A stretch of 64,000 nucleotides of DNA from contig NZ_JACXXN010000011.1 in the NCBI RefSeq assembly GCF_014904695.1, positions 62,001 through 126,000 of the forward strand, read 5' to 3'. A program made the translations under genes and the position numbers. Shown piece after piece: positions 24,844 through 33,768 of the stretch. Position 1 is the stretch's first letter; every line of letters starts with the position of its first letter. The notes beneath the pieces are model-generated. The model was given only the letters and a program-made list of their open reading frames with translations. It had not been told where the DNA came from and did no database searches. The DNA is from Nostoc sp. MG11 (GTDB lineage: Bacteria; Cyanobacteriota; Cyanobacteriia; Cyanobacteriales; Nostocaceae).

Positions 24844-27800
24844 TTAACCAAATAGGTCAAAACCTGATACAGCCAAAGCCCCGGCTAAAGCTGAAGCCGC
24901 TAAAGAGACAAAAGCTGTGTTAAATAACCACCAAGCAGCACCCGCAACTGCTTTTTTGGTTTCAACTCCTTGTTTTTGTGCTTGCTCTTTGATTGCATTG
25001 AGGCGTTTTTGAGTTTCTTGCTGAATACGTTCGGCTCGATGCAGTACGCTATCCCGTGTGGCTTCGATTTTGTCGATAATCTTGTTAGCTTGCGCTTCGG
25101 AAATATCTTCACGTGAACTGAGGACAGCAACTAGAGTATCACGGTCGAAAGAAGATAGGCGATCGCGCAAAGCATCAAATCCTGCTTGTGGATCATCAAA
25201 CAATTTGGCAAAGTCTTGCTGGATGCCTTCATAATTGAGTTCAGGACGCTCCAGTGAGTTGAGGTAGTTGCGAATTGAGCCGAAAACACCATCAAGTGCT
25301 GATTGCACCCTTTGCTGAATCTGCTGATATTGTTCAACAATCGAGTTACGCACAGAATCGATTTGATCCACAATCCGGTTAGCTTCTTCTTCTGAGATAT
25401 CCTCACGCTGGGATAGCAAAGCCACAAGTGTAGAGCGATCAAATTTAGAGACACGCTCACCTAAAGAAGACGCTCCAGCGCGGGGCGAAGACAGCAACAA
25501 TTGCAAATCGCGCTTAATACTATCCGGGTTAAGTTCTGCTTTATTGGTGTTCCGCAGATAGTTTTCTAGATAAGCTTCAAACTCCTGCGCTTTTTGAGTA
25601 GCACGGTTTGCCAAGCGTTGCGGTGCTTTGACAATGTTATTGATGGCTTGTTCTGTTGAGTCAATAGTACGATTGACTTGCTCCTCACTCAAGTCTCCTC
25701 GTTGTGTGAGCAGCTTGACTAAAGTTTCCCGATCTACTTGTGAAAGCCGCTCTCTAAGCGCATCAGCGCCCTCTCTGGGGTCAGCCAGTAATTTTTGCAA
25801 GTCTTGTTGAATACCTTCTGGGTTGAGTTCTTCCAGGTTGGTATTGCGGAGATACTCACTAATCGTACTCGTGGTTTTTTCGTACTGTTGTTTTGCTGTC
25901 TCTGCTGCTTTTTGTGGAGCTTGCAAAACGTTATCTCGTACCATGAGCAACTGGTCAATGGTTTGATTTACCTGTTCTTCACTCAAATCTTGCCGCTGAC
26001 TCAGTAATTTAACCAAAGTATCGCGGTCAAACTGTGATAATCTACCTCTTAAGGCGGAAAGTCCTGCTTGTGGGTCTTCTAGCAGCGTTCCAAAATCGCG
26101 CTTAAGACCTTCAGGATTGAGTTCTTCTTTGTTGGTATTCCGCAGATATTCTTCTACCCTTTGCCGCAATTCATCAGCTTTCGCTCTGGCTTGTTCTTGC
26201 AGTTCTTGGGCCCGATTTAAGACATTATCACGAGTCCGCTCAAATTGACCAACAATATTATTAGCTTCCTCTTCATTAATATCTTCGCGGGAAGCCAGTA
26301 GCTTAACTAAAGTATCGCGGTCAATTTCCGAAAATCTCTGACTTAAGTCTTCAATTCCCGCTTCTGGATCTTCCAGCACCTTCGTCAAGTCTCGCTCAAT
26401 ACCTTCTGGGTTGAGTTCTTCTTTCCCCGTTGAACGCAGGTAATTTTCTAGACGGGTGCGGAGACTTTGGGATTTTTCTCTTGCATTCGCCTGCTTAACA
26501 GTTTCTAAAACTTCCGTGCGAATGCTTTCCATCTGCTCAGAAATATCTTTGACTTTTGCTTCAGTAATATCTCCGCGTTGCTTGAGCAAGTTGGTGAAAT
26601 ACTCTAAGTTTATTTCCTCCAATTGCCGTCTTACGGTTCCTGCATTAGCATTTGGGTCATAGATGACTTCTTTGAATTCATCTTTAATTGTGATGCGGTT
26701 AAAATGCCAAGGGAAGGAATTCAGGATGTATTCTTCAACATCTGCCTTAATGGTATTATTCGGAAGTACAGGCAATTTCTGGGCTACAGAACTACCAACT
26801 TTACTTACTTGCTGAGTTGCCTGGTCTTTAAGTTGTTGTAGCTGCTGCGTAATTTTATCGACATCTACTTCCTGAACTTTTCCTGACAGTTGTTGTAGCT
26901 GATGGCTAACTTTTTCCACATCTATTTCTGCAAAGTCTACCCGTTTCAATACCGCAGGTAAAGCTGCACCTAAGCCAATTTCAATAGCTTGCTTGACTAT
27001 TCCATTGCTTTGCTTACCATTTCCACTGCCGACTGTAGCCAATTGCTGAATTCTCTCAACTAATTGCTCAGATTGCAGTTCTTCTGGAGAGGCTTGTTGG
27101 AGTAAATTAATTACTTGGTCGGTGGGATTTTGCCCTTTCACAACTTGGTTCCAAGCACCTTGCAATTGGTCAGCGATACCATTGATATCTGACTTGGAAA
27201 AGTCTGTACGAGAGCTAATTAAATCGACAAATGTTTGGCGATTAACATTTTTTAGTAAGTCACTATCAGCAATCGATTGTAAGTCTCCTTCTTTGAGCAG
27301 CTTCTCAAATTGAGAGCGGATTTGTTTGGTATCAAGCTGGGGTAATTGTACACCAGATAAAGAACTTTGTAATGTGTTTTTGATACTATCTGGGTCAAAA
27401 CCTGATGTGAGTTCTCGACGAACGGCGGCGGTGATTTCTTCAGCGGTAGAAACCATTTGATTTTTAGCAGCATTAGCACCCAAAGCCGTAGTTGCTGTAC
27501 CCATGATTCCTTGCATACCACTTGTAACGGTACTAGCAACAGAACCAATCAAGGAGCCGACTGCACTTGAACCTAACCATACAATGACTGTGAAAAAGGC
27601 AGACCAGATGACTACACCGATAATTGCTCCTAAAAGCGTACTCTCAATTAAGCTGAGCTTAACTGCTAAAAAGCAAGCACTGAATAAGGCAATAGTTGCA
27701 GTAACAAGCGCCCAAAGACCGGCAGTTGTTTCAACTTTGCGAATCGTTCCACCCAAGCTTTCAGATTCATCAGAACTTGAGCTACCACCTAAAGCGGAAA

Positions 27801-28005
27801 TTCCTACAGCTACCGAGAAGTTTGTTAATAGTAATTGAAAGGCAAATGCCATCAATATACCAGCAAGTAACGCTACTAAAAACTTAGGCCCAGAAAACAC
27901 AAGTGATGCTTGTTCTGGAGTTAAAATTTCATTTGTTACTGGAATTTGTGCTAATCCCAACTGCAAAGAAGACAATTTCCAAGCAATTAACGCACTTTGA
28001 ATCAT
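24844..28005 (-). CDS. Large membrane protein with five ~100-residue helical repeats
   Basis: 1053 residues. The N-terminus has about four hydrophobic segments (40-65, 95-115, 118-140 and a Gly/Ala-rich region to 175) and the C-terminus one more (1025-1050). Between them lies a long helical region. From about residue 530 it holds five repeats of about 100 residues, each with the pattern YLRNTNKEELNPEGI, then DPxAG, DRDTLVKLLSQRED, and EExxN, followed by a coiled-coil spacer. The family is common in cyanobacteria but I know no proven function. Neighbours (stress-type small proteins, AvaK-like) suggest a role in envelope or stress physiology. A strong terminator follows. ATG start at 28005. Confidence 0.85.
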   Translation of the reverse strand: MIQSALIAWKLSSLQLGLAQIPVTNEILTPEQASLVFSGPKFLVALLAGILMAFAFQLLLTNFSVAVGISALGGSSSSDESESLGGTIRKVETTAGLWALVTATIALFSACFLAVKLSLIESTLLGAIIGVVIWSAFFTVIVWLGSSAVGSLIGSVASTVTSGMQGIMGTATTALGANAAKNQMVSTAEEITAAVRRELTSGFDPDSIKNTLQSSLSGVQLPQLDTKQIRSQFEKLLKEGDLQSIADSDLLKNVNRQTFVDLISSRTDFSKSDINGIADQLQGAWNQVVKGQNPTDQVINLLQQASPEELQSEQLVERIQQLATVGSGNGKQSNGIVKQAIEIGLGAALPAVLKRVDFAEIDVEKVSHQLQQLSGKVQEVDVDKITQQLQQLKDQATQQVSKVGSSVAQKLPVLPNNTIKADVEEYILNSFPWHFNRITIKDEFKEVIYDPNANAGTVRRQLEEINLEYFTNLLKQRGDITEAKVKDISEQMESIRTEVLETVKQANAREKSQSLRTRLENYLRSTGKEELNPEGIERDLTKVLEDPEAGIEDLSQRFSEIDRDTLVKLLASREDINEEEANNIVGQFERTRDNVLNRAQELQEQARAKADELRQRVEEYLRNTNKEELNPEGLKRDFGTLLEDPQAGLSALRGRLSQFDRDTLVKLLSQRQDLSEEQVNQTIDQLLMVRDNVLQAPQKAAETAKQQYEKTTSTISEYLRNTNLEELNPEGIQQDLQKLLADPREGADALRERLSQVDRETLVKLLTQRGDLSEEQVNRTIDSTEQAINNIVKAPQRLANRATQKAQEFEAYLENYLRNTNKAELNPDSIKRDLQLLLSSPRAGASSLGERVSKFDRSTLVALLSQREDISEEEANRIVDQIDSVRNSIVEQYQQIQQRVQSALDGVFGSIRNYLNSLERPELNYEGIQQDFAKLFDDPQAGFDALRDRLSSFDRDTLVAVLSSREDISEAQANKIIDKIEATRDSVLHRAERIQQETQKRLNAIKEQAQKQGVETKKAVAGAAWWLFNTAFVSLAASALAGALAVSGFDLFG

Positions 28006-28086
28006 AATATTTTCCTCGTTAAAACGGTGCTGCTCAGATCCCCAACTTCTTCAAGAAGTCGGGGATCTAAATCCGGCGATGAAGGT

Positions 28087-28608
28087 TTATTTACGACCAC
28101 CAAACCATTTAGCTGCGATCGCTCCTAAAGCTGCTCCTACCACTGGATTACTGAGAAACTTCAGAATCGCTGGTTGTTCAGCCATGACTTCTTGGAAAAT
28201 GTCGGGATGATTGTGATAAGCAAAGGCTGCAAGTTTGCTGACATCATCAGCATTCATCCGGTTAGGGTTATGAGTAGAAAGTCCCAAATTTTGCTCTAAA
28301 TGGCGATCATCTAAACCTCTTCCCTTTAAGTGCTTGAAAAATGCTCGTGCAACATCGTCGCGTTCGTTAGGCTTAATCTGGGCGATCGCTTTTTGCAATT
28401 CTGGCTCCATCTGGCTGGGAGGGATGCGATCGTGGTTTAAAGAACGACCAAATAATTGACGGCGTTCTTCATGAGATGAACGTTGAGCAAAATCATCAAA
28501 GTTTTGGTAATCTTTGCTTGGATCAGATGAAACATCATCTAAAGATTCTGTATTACCATGAGCTAACTCGTTCATGATTTCGCGTTTATATTTATCACTG
28601 CTGCTCAT
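28087..28608 (-). CDS. Small helical protein, paralogue of the 32872 gene
   Basis: 173 residues of unknown function. The soluble N-terminal two thirds are acidic and helical, with segments HEERRQLFGRSL and LAAFAYHNHPDIFQEV. The last 25 residues are hydrophobic and Gly/Ala-rich (NPVVGAALGAIAAKWFGGRK) and may insert into or bind membrane. The same plan, with RMQFGRSL, HQQQPDILSQ and a NPLAKGAMAGIAALAVKK segment, occurs in the protein at 32872, so the two are paralogues at either end of the stress island. ATG at 28608; an 81-bp gap to the large membrane protein suggests co-transcription. Confidence 0.8.
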   Translation of the reverse strand: MSSSDKYKREIMNELAHGNTESLDDVSSDPSKDYQNFDDFAQRSSHEERRQLFGRSLNHDRIPPSQMEPELQKAIAQIKPNERDDVARAFFKHLKGRGLDDRHLEQNLGLSTHNPNRMNADDVSKLAAFAYHNHPDIFQEVMAEQPAILKFLSNPVVGAALGAIAAKWFGGRK

Positions 28609-28674
28609 TTTATTTGTCTCCTGTTTTACTTCTAATCAACTGAATCAGTTCTTTAAATTTGGAAAATTGAGTCA

Positions 28675-29112
28675 TTACTTGTACTCAATTTGATTTGTTT
28701 GCACATCATACTGAGTCGTTAAAATCAGTTTTTTATCTGGTGCATACATCAAAACTGTTAAGTCTTGATTAGGAAAATTCTTGTGAAAACCTTGAACTAA
28801 GGATTTTGCTAATGGTCGTACTTCATTTGGACGCACTTGAGGCGTAATCACAACACCTAACTTGTTGTTATCACGTACATAAGCATCTTGAACGATTCCC
28901 TTTGCTGTACCAATAACCCAATTACCAAAATCTTGACCTTGTACGCTGTTACCGCGTTCTAAAAGGGCATAGTCTCCACTACGACTGATTCCAGATGGTA
29001 ATTGAGTGGGTTGTTTAGCTTGAACTCCGGCGCTACAGGCGGCTGTTGTTGTTAGTACTAACACCAAAACTAAAGCTGTTACAATCCTGTGGAAATGTTG
29101 AATTATTTTCAT
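28675..29112 (-). CDS. YhcN/YlaJ-like lipoprotein
   Basis: 145 residues. A lipoprotein signal peptide ends in TTTAACSAG, with the lipidated Cys at residue 26. The mature part has the alpha/beta pattern of the YhcN/YlaJ lipoproteins known from Bacillus spores: a short domain with VVITPQVRPNEVRPLAKSLVQGF and LTVLMYAPD. It should be anchored on the outer face of the inner membrane. It is the second gene of the same-strand set between the AvaK-like protein and the 173-residue protein. The Bacillus comparison is a fold-level impression, so function is not assigned. Confidence 0.75.
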   Translation of the reverse strand: MKIIQHFHRIVTALVLVLVLTTTAACSAGVQAKQPTQLPSGISRSGDYALLERGNSVQGQDFGNWVIGTAKGIVQDAYVRDNNKLGVVITPQVRPNEVRPLAKSLVQGFHKNFPNQDLTVLMYAPDKKLILTTQYDVQTNQIEYK

Positions 29113-29320
29113 TTTGACCTCCTCATCTCAGGCTATCTTTTGAAACATCAATTTACTTGAAATATTTTGCTGATAAGTAGGTAGATAACCTACTCCTAAT
29201 AACTAAAACATCATCCAATACTTTTCTTGTCTCCCTTGTGCTTTGGGAAAAGGGTAAATTTCAGCTTTGCCCCCTTTCCTGTTAACCAAAAGATATTAAA
29301 CATTACGTGATTTAGTTAAG

Positions 29321-30214
29321 TTAAATCCGGTCAGTTTTATTGACTATTGGAGTTCCATCGGTGTCAACGTCTAATTCTTCACGTCGAATGGTTTCTTGAG
29401 CTTCAACGGTTTCTTTGTCTACAACTTTTTGCACTCTAACTTCTTCACGCACGAAAGCTTCTTTACGAACGTCAGCAACTTCTTCGTAGATTTCCATGTG
29501 TGCTACTTCGCCCTCGCGGAAGTTAGCTGTTTCAGGAGACACAACTTTACCTGCGTCTTGAGGAGTAACTCGCTCAATCACGATTCGCTCTTTTTCTACC
29601 GGAACAGCAACTCTTGCAGTTTCAGTTTCAACGTGCTTACCAATCGCTACTTCTCCGGTTTTCCGACGCTGTTTGTTAGCAACCAGTCTTTCTTCGTAGA
29701 GTTTGAAGGTTTGATCTTCGTGAGCGCTAACATCATATAGATCTGGCTCTTGTGCGTAGGCGTAGTTGTTGCGATCATAGCTAGGAGTAGTACGCCCAGA
29801 TGTTGAGCCTACCGCAGCCGTAGATGTTGCATCCAGAGGCGCTGAGCTTTCTACAGACTGTGTGCGATACCCTCCACGCACTCGTTCTTCATAGTCGTAG
29901 TCAAGCGGTGTATGCTCTTGATATTCAGGTAAATTTTCCGCTTGCTCTCTTGTGATACCAACGACATAAACACGGTCTGCTCTAGAGTCAATCTGTGCTT
30001 TACCTATTGGTAGCAATACTTTTTTGCCAAAAACCCAAAAGCCTATGTCAACGATTAAATAACGGAACGCACCTTCGTCGTCCACTACAGCATCACTGAT
30101 TGTGCCAATCTTTTCATCAGTTCCTCGGACATAGACACCCATTCCTTTGATGTCCTTACCCTGAATAGTATTGTGATAGTCTGGGTCGAATTCACTTATT
30201 CTATGGAGTGGCAT
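29321..30214 (-). CDS. PRC-barrel + DUF2382 stress protein (AvaK/YsnF-like)
   Basis: 297 residues. Residues 1-95 form a PRC-barrel (KGMGVYVRGTDEKIGTISDAVVDDEGAFRYLIVDIGFWVFGKK type). A Ser/Thr/Tyr-rich linker covers 110-160. The DUF2382 domain at about 168-290 has the alternating strand pattern LYEERLVANKQRRKTGEV and long runs of Glu/Val. AvaK of Anabaena, an akinete marker, and Bacillus YsnF have this architecture, and such genes are often induced by drying or cold. No signal peptide. It is divergent from the YflT-like gene at 30728, with a 513-bp shared upstream region carrying repeats. Confidence 0.9.
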   Translation of the reverse strand: MPLHRISEFDPDYHNTIQGKDIKGMGVYVRGTDEKIGTISDAVVDDEGAFRYLIVDIGFWVFGKKVLLPIGKAQIDSRADRVYVVGITREQAENLPEYQEHTPLDYDYEERVRGGYRTQSVESSAPLDATSTAAVGSTSGRTTPSYDRNNYAYAQEPDLYDVSAHEDQTFKLYEERLVANKQRRKTGEVAIGKHVETETARVAVPVEKERIVIERVTPQDAGKVVSPETANFREGEVAHMEIYEEVADVRKEAFVREEVRVQKVVDKETVEAQETIRREELDVDTDGTPIVNKTDRI

Positions 30215-30727
30215 TATTTTATTCCCTAAAAACTTTTGCTGTTCATTACTAGACTAAGAAATTAGTTCATATAAATCTTCTCTCTGAAGATTGACTTCAA
30301 TCACCTTGATGATTAACCAAAGGTATTAATTACATGTAATTGAATAAGTAAAAAATTATTTCAAACTTGTATATAGTATCTATGTACTTAGTAAACTAAA
30401 AATTTATTTTGCTATTTTTGTGACTAGTTTCTAGCATTTTTATGACTAGCTTCTAGTACTAAATGTAAGGTTTAAAGTCAAGCCAGCCTATACGTTCGCA
30501 GGATTTTTTACTAATTAAATATCTGAAATAATGCCTTACATTTAATTAAAAAAACGCTTCATTTTTTAGCTTTGATTGTTTTACTTGTAATACTTTTTTG
30601 TCACTCTTGAGAAAGACAGAATTTATTCCAAGAGATTGAGGAGAATTGAATCTCAAAATGCCTAAATGTTATTAACGTATCAATAATTTTGTAAATCAAT
30701 AATTTTCTTTTGCTGCAAGGAGCAATA
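30215..30727. promoter_or_regulatory. Shared upstream region of the divergent stress genes
   Basis: A 513-bp AT-rich gap between the AvaK-like and YflT-like genes. Two structures stand out. One is a 22-bp tandem repeat (30414-30435 and 30436-30457) containing GACTAG-YTTCTAG. The other is a pair of inverted 10-mers, AAATGTAAGG at 30461-30470 and CCTTACATTT at 30534-30543. A good Shine-Dalgarno AAGGAG at 30717 serves the plus-strand gene. The repeats may be operator sites controlling both genes. Confidence 0.5.
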
Positions 30728-31822
30728 ATGGTATTAAGTATACATCGGCGTGCTGTAGGTGTATTTACTCATCGTCGGGATGCAGAACATGCGCTGCATG
30801 AGTTGAGAGATTCAGGCTTTGCAATGGATAGAGTTTCTGTAGTTGTGCAGGATGCAAACTGCAATGATGATATTGCTGGTGCTGAAGTTAGGGAGCGGAT
30901 TGGTGATAAGGCTGATGAAGGTGCAACATTAGGAGCGCTTTCCGGTGGTGCTTTGGGCGGCTTGACTGGTTTATTGGTTGGTCTTGGTACTCTAGCGATT
31001 CCTGGTATTGGCCCGATTATGCTTGCTGGTGCAACAGCAACCGCCTTGGCTACGACTGTCGCAGGCGTGGGTATTGGTGCTGCTGCTGGGGGCTTGCTTG
31101 GCGCATTGATTGGTTTAGGAATTCCCGAAGAACGAGCTAGAGTTTACAATGAACGAGTGGAGCGGGGACACTACTTAGTTATCGTTGATGGCACAGATGC
31201 AGAAATTGCGAAAGCAGAGGCAATTTTACAACATCGAGGTATTGAAGAGTTTGGCATTTATGATCATCCCGATCGCCAGCGTGAGACTACCAATGTTACT
31301 ACAACTACTCCTAAAACTGCCATCCTGAATCGGGGTACTGGTCTAACCAAAAATGCTGTCGGTCACTTCAGTAATTTTAGTGATGCCGAAGTAGCAATTA
31401 ATGATTTGCGTGCGGCGGGTTTTCCTTTGAGTCAAATTTCTTTAGTTCACAGAGACTTTTCTCAACCAGAACGGTTGACAAGTATTGCTGTGAGCAATCG
31501 CTTTGATGCTATGAGGTTGGGACTACCTGATGAGCGGGCGCGTTTCTTCAGCGATCGCATCACTCAAGGAGATTATATAATTATCATCAATGGTACAGAT
31601 GATCAGCTTCGTCAAGCTGCCTCTATCGTTAGCAAACATGGAATTCAAGAGTGGCAAATTTATGACCCGACGTTAATTAGTTCTACAAGTCATAATTATG
31701 CTAATAATGCCTATGAAGGTTACGACCAAGGCGTTCACCAGCAAACAGCTATTTTTGATACTACTTACAATAGTGAAGACCCTGCTGTGATTATAATTGA
31801 CCACCGGGATGAAACTGTTTAA
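30728..31822 (+). CDS. General stress protein, YflT-like (two domains)
   Basis: 364 residues from the ATG at 30728 (AAGGAG upstream). Two copies of the YflT/GS17M-type domain are present: residues 8-50 (VGVFTHRRDAEHALHELRDSGFAMDRVSVV) and about 210-245 (GHFSNFSDAEVAINDLRAAGFPLSQISLV). Each is followed by a second half with ERARxxxxRxxxGxYxxxxDGT. The first repeat also contains a Gly/Ala-rich hydrophobic stretch (about 70-135) that could span the membrane as a glycine-zipper hairpin. Bacillus YflT-type proteins belong to the general stress response. It is divergent from the AvaK-like gene, which suggests common control. Confidence 0.85.
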   Translation: MVLSIHRRAVGVFTHRRDAEHALHELRDSGFAMDRVSVVVQDANCNDDIAGAEVRERIGDKADEGATLGALSGGALGGLTGLLVGLGTLAIPGIGPIMLAGATATALATTVAGVGIGAAAGGLLGALIGLGIPEERARVYNERVERGHYLVIVDGTDAEIAKAEAILQHRGIEEFGIYDHPDRQRETTNVTTTTPKTAILNRGTGLTKNAVGHFSNFSDAEVAINDLRAAGFPLSQISLVHRDFSQPERLTSIAVSNRFDAMRLGLPDERARFFSDRITQGDYIIIINGTDDQLRQAASIVSKHGIQEWQIYDPTLISSTSHNYANNAYEGYDQGVHQQTAIFDTTYNSEDPAVIIIDHRDETV

Positions 31823-32016
31823 TTATCTACTAGTACTAACGCAGCAGTTAGCTAAAATTGAACCTTTAACTAAGGAAATAAAAGGTGTTGAAAATTGTAG
31901 TAGCTAAGTACTCGTGATCAAGTAGAAATTGGTTTTTTACTTGAACATTTTACAAAAGTATAAGTTTTTGTACCAAGTCATAACACTGCACCGTCTAATT
32001 CAGGGAAAAAGGAAAT

Positions 32017-32499
32017 ATGATGAAGACTCATAAACTAGCTTCGCTTCCCGCAGCAGTATTTCTTTCAACATTACTAACAATCCCGCTGCTTGGTAGCTGC
32101 GGCGGAGGTTCCCAAAATACTGCACCACCTCCGATTAACGGTAGTGTTGGTAGAAATTTAAATAATCGTCCCCCCGTAAATCAACCTCAAGCTAGGAAGG
32201 GATTGAGTACAGGACAGAAAGTGGCAATCTTGGGAGGAGCCGCTGCACTTTACTACCTTTATAATCAGCGAAAAAATGCTAAAGGAACGGGAGCGCAAGG
32301 TCAATACTACCTTTCTAAAAATGGGCGTGTTTACTATCGAGATGCTCAAGGTCGCCCTATCTGGGTAACACCGCCACAAGGAGGTATTCGTGTTCCAGAA
32401 GAGGAAGCACGACAATACCGTGACTTTCAAGGATATAATAATAGTCCTACAGGGCGCGATTTAAGAGGTTTAGGTCAAGCTCCTGTTCAGACATATTAA
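32017..32499 (+). CDS. Small lipoprotein of unknown function
   Basis: 160 residues. The signal peptide ends with the lipobox LLGSCGGG (Cys about residue 28). A Pro/Asn-rich spacer follows, then a short hydrophobic patch (VAILGGAAALYYLYN) and a Tyr-rich C-terminal region with YYLSKNGRVYYRDAQGRPIWV. No known domain is recognised. Two consecutive ATG codons start the frame at 32017. The gene lies within the stress island between the YflT-like gene and the 214-residue paralogue, on the same strand as both. Confidence 0.7.
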   Translation: MMKTHKLASLPAAVFLSTLLTIPLLGSCGGGSQNTAPPPINGSVGRNLNNRPPVNQPQARKGLSTGQKVAILGGAAALYYLYNQRKNAKGTGAQGQYYLSKNGRVYYRDAQGRPIWVTPPQGGIRVPEEEARQYRDFQGYNNSPTGRDLRGLGQAPVQTY

Positions 32500-32871
32500 C
32501 TGTTGCAAACATTAAAAATAGATTGGCATATTCCTGTAGCCTCTCGTAGAGAAGAGAAAAATCTCGATTTTACGTTAATTTGTAAGATGCTTCTCTACGA
32601 GGCGCTGCGCGAACACTGGCGCTACGTACCCTGCGGTAACGCTGCGCGAACAGCATAACATTTTTAACTTCTCAGACATCTCATAATAGCTAAAGCATTA
32701 TGATATAAAATAATTTTTTTAAAGTTTTATACTAACAAATACAAATAGTTTTTAACTTAAATATAATAATATCTTTTGATAGATGCTATTAAAAAAAGAA
32801 AGCGATTAATATCTGAAAAGTAATTACTTAACCGTTAATAGTTGAGTGAATTAAAACTTTAGGAGGAACAA
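32500..32871. repeat. Intergenic repeat region
   Basis: The first half carries a palindromic repeat: CCTCTCGTAGAGAAGAG near 32540 and CTTCTCTACGAGGCGCTGCG near 32591, then GCGGTAACGCTGCGCGAACA. The second half is AT-rich and leads to the strong Shine-Dalgarno AGGAGG at 32862 of the next gene. No coding sequence is seen. Confidence 0.6.
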
Positions 32872-33516
32872 ATGAATTTATTAGAAAAAATCTTCGGTGG
32901 TGGTCAGGCACAAGAAAATGACTACCGCAATTTTGTCAACCGCTACGAGCAGGGTTTACCCCATGAAGGATACTCTGATGAAGAAGTTTTAAACCGTTAT
33001 CAGCAAGTATCTAGACAGTTACCTCCAGAACTTTATCAGGAATCTGCACAAGAAGCTTTTAATCGGATGTCACCACAAGAGCGGATGCAGTTTGGTCGAT
33101 CTCTTCAACAGCAGACACGTTCTTCAAACTTGGATTTTCCTGATCTTAACCAAGATGGTATAGACGATCGCTTTCAAGACCCAAATTATCTGGCTCAAAC
33201 GACAGGTCGGATTCACCAGCAACAACCAGATATACTCAGTCAAATCCTGGGTGGTGTTACGGGGAGCTTTACAGGTGGTCAAGGTGGTAACATTATGAGC
33301 AATCCATTAGCAAAGGGAGCGATGGCAGGTATCGCGGCTCTAGCTGTCAAGAAGTTGATGCAAGGAGGCAACCAAAGAAATTCCGGACAGTATGGTAATG
33401 TCCGCCCAGCTAGTGAAGACCCCTACGGTGATCCGGCGGATTACGGACAGTATGGTAATGTCCGCCGAGCTAGTGAAGACCCTTACGGTGATCCCGCTGA
33501 CCAACAGTACCGTTAG
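32872..33516 (+). CDS. Helical stress-island protein with C-terminal tandem repeats
   Basis: 214 residues, paralogous to the 173-residue protein at 28087: an N-terminal region with RYEQGLPHEGYSDEEVLNRY and ERMQFGRSLQQQ, a middle EF-hand-like DLNQDGIDDRF loop, HQQQPDILSQILGG, and a hydrophobic Ala-rich segment (about 145-165). The C-terminus has two 20-residue repeats, GQYGNVRxASEDPYGDPADY, encoded by a 60-bp tandem duplication at 33385-33500. An AGGAGG Shine-Dalgarno precedes the ATG. The stop codon is the first TAG of a miniature element, so the original C-terminus may have been different. Confidence 0.82.
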   Translation: MNLLEKIFGGGQAQENDYRNFVNRYEQGLPHEGYSDEEVLNRYQQVSRQLPPELYQESAQEAFNRMSPQERMQFGRSLQQQTRSSNLDFPDLNQDGIDDRFQDPNYLAQTTGRIHQQQPDILSQILGGVTGSFTGGQGGNIMSNPLAKGAMAGIAALAVKKLMQGGNQRNSGQYGNVRPASEDPYGDPADYGQYGNVRRASEDPYGDPADQQYR

Positions 33517-33661
33517 AGCATCGATTCAGTAATCGCAAAAACCCGATTTCTTTTCGGTAAAATGACCAATTCTCGTTGACTGTAGAGACGTTGCAATGCA
33601 ACGTCTCTACGAAAGAATCGGTTTTTCTCGCCCCTATCTTGAATAGTGAATTGGTGTTCTA
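33514..33661 (+). mobile_element. MITE family A, copy 2 (148 bp, complete)
   Basis: It begins TAGAGCATCGATTCAGTAAT and ends with the imperfect inverted counterpart GAATTGGTGTTCTA. The centre is the hairpin GTAGAGACGTTGC...GCAACGTCTCTAC. TA lies at both ends, as expected for insertion by a Tc1/mariner-IS630-type transposase. Its left end forms the stop codon of the 214-residue protein, and its right end truncates a HAD gene. Confidence 0.88.
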
Positions 33662-33734
33662 GTAATTTCAAGTAAGCATCATTACTGAGAACAAGCGTTT
33701 CATCTACATCCAAAATTACGCCCTGATATGCCAT
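33662..33734 (-). pseudogene. 5' remnant of a HAD-family hydrolase, cut by the MITE
   Basis: From the ATG at 33734 the minus strand reads MAYQGVILDVDETLVLSND, the first 24 or so residues of a HAD hydrolase with its catalytic DxD motif. At 33661 the sequence enters the miniature element. The frame stays open through the element to 33513 but encodes only nonsense there. The remaining HAD sequence (about 180 residues) is absent, so insertion was accompanied by deletion. Confidence 0.75.
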
Positions 33735-33768
33735 TGAGAAATCTTTAAATGACTTTACTGCCTCTAGG

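Noticed and set aside
33513-33734. Complete 73-residue HAD-like protein
   Set aside because: Only the first 24 or so residues are HAD-like. The rest is translated from a miniature element, so it was called a pseudogene fragment.
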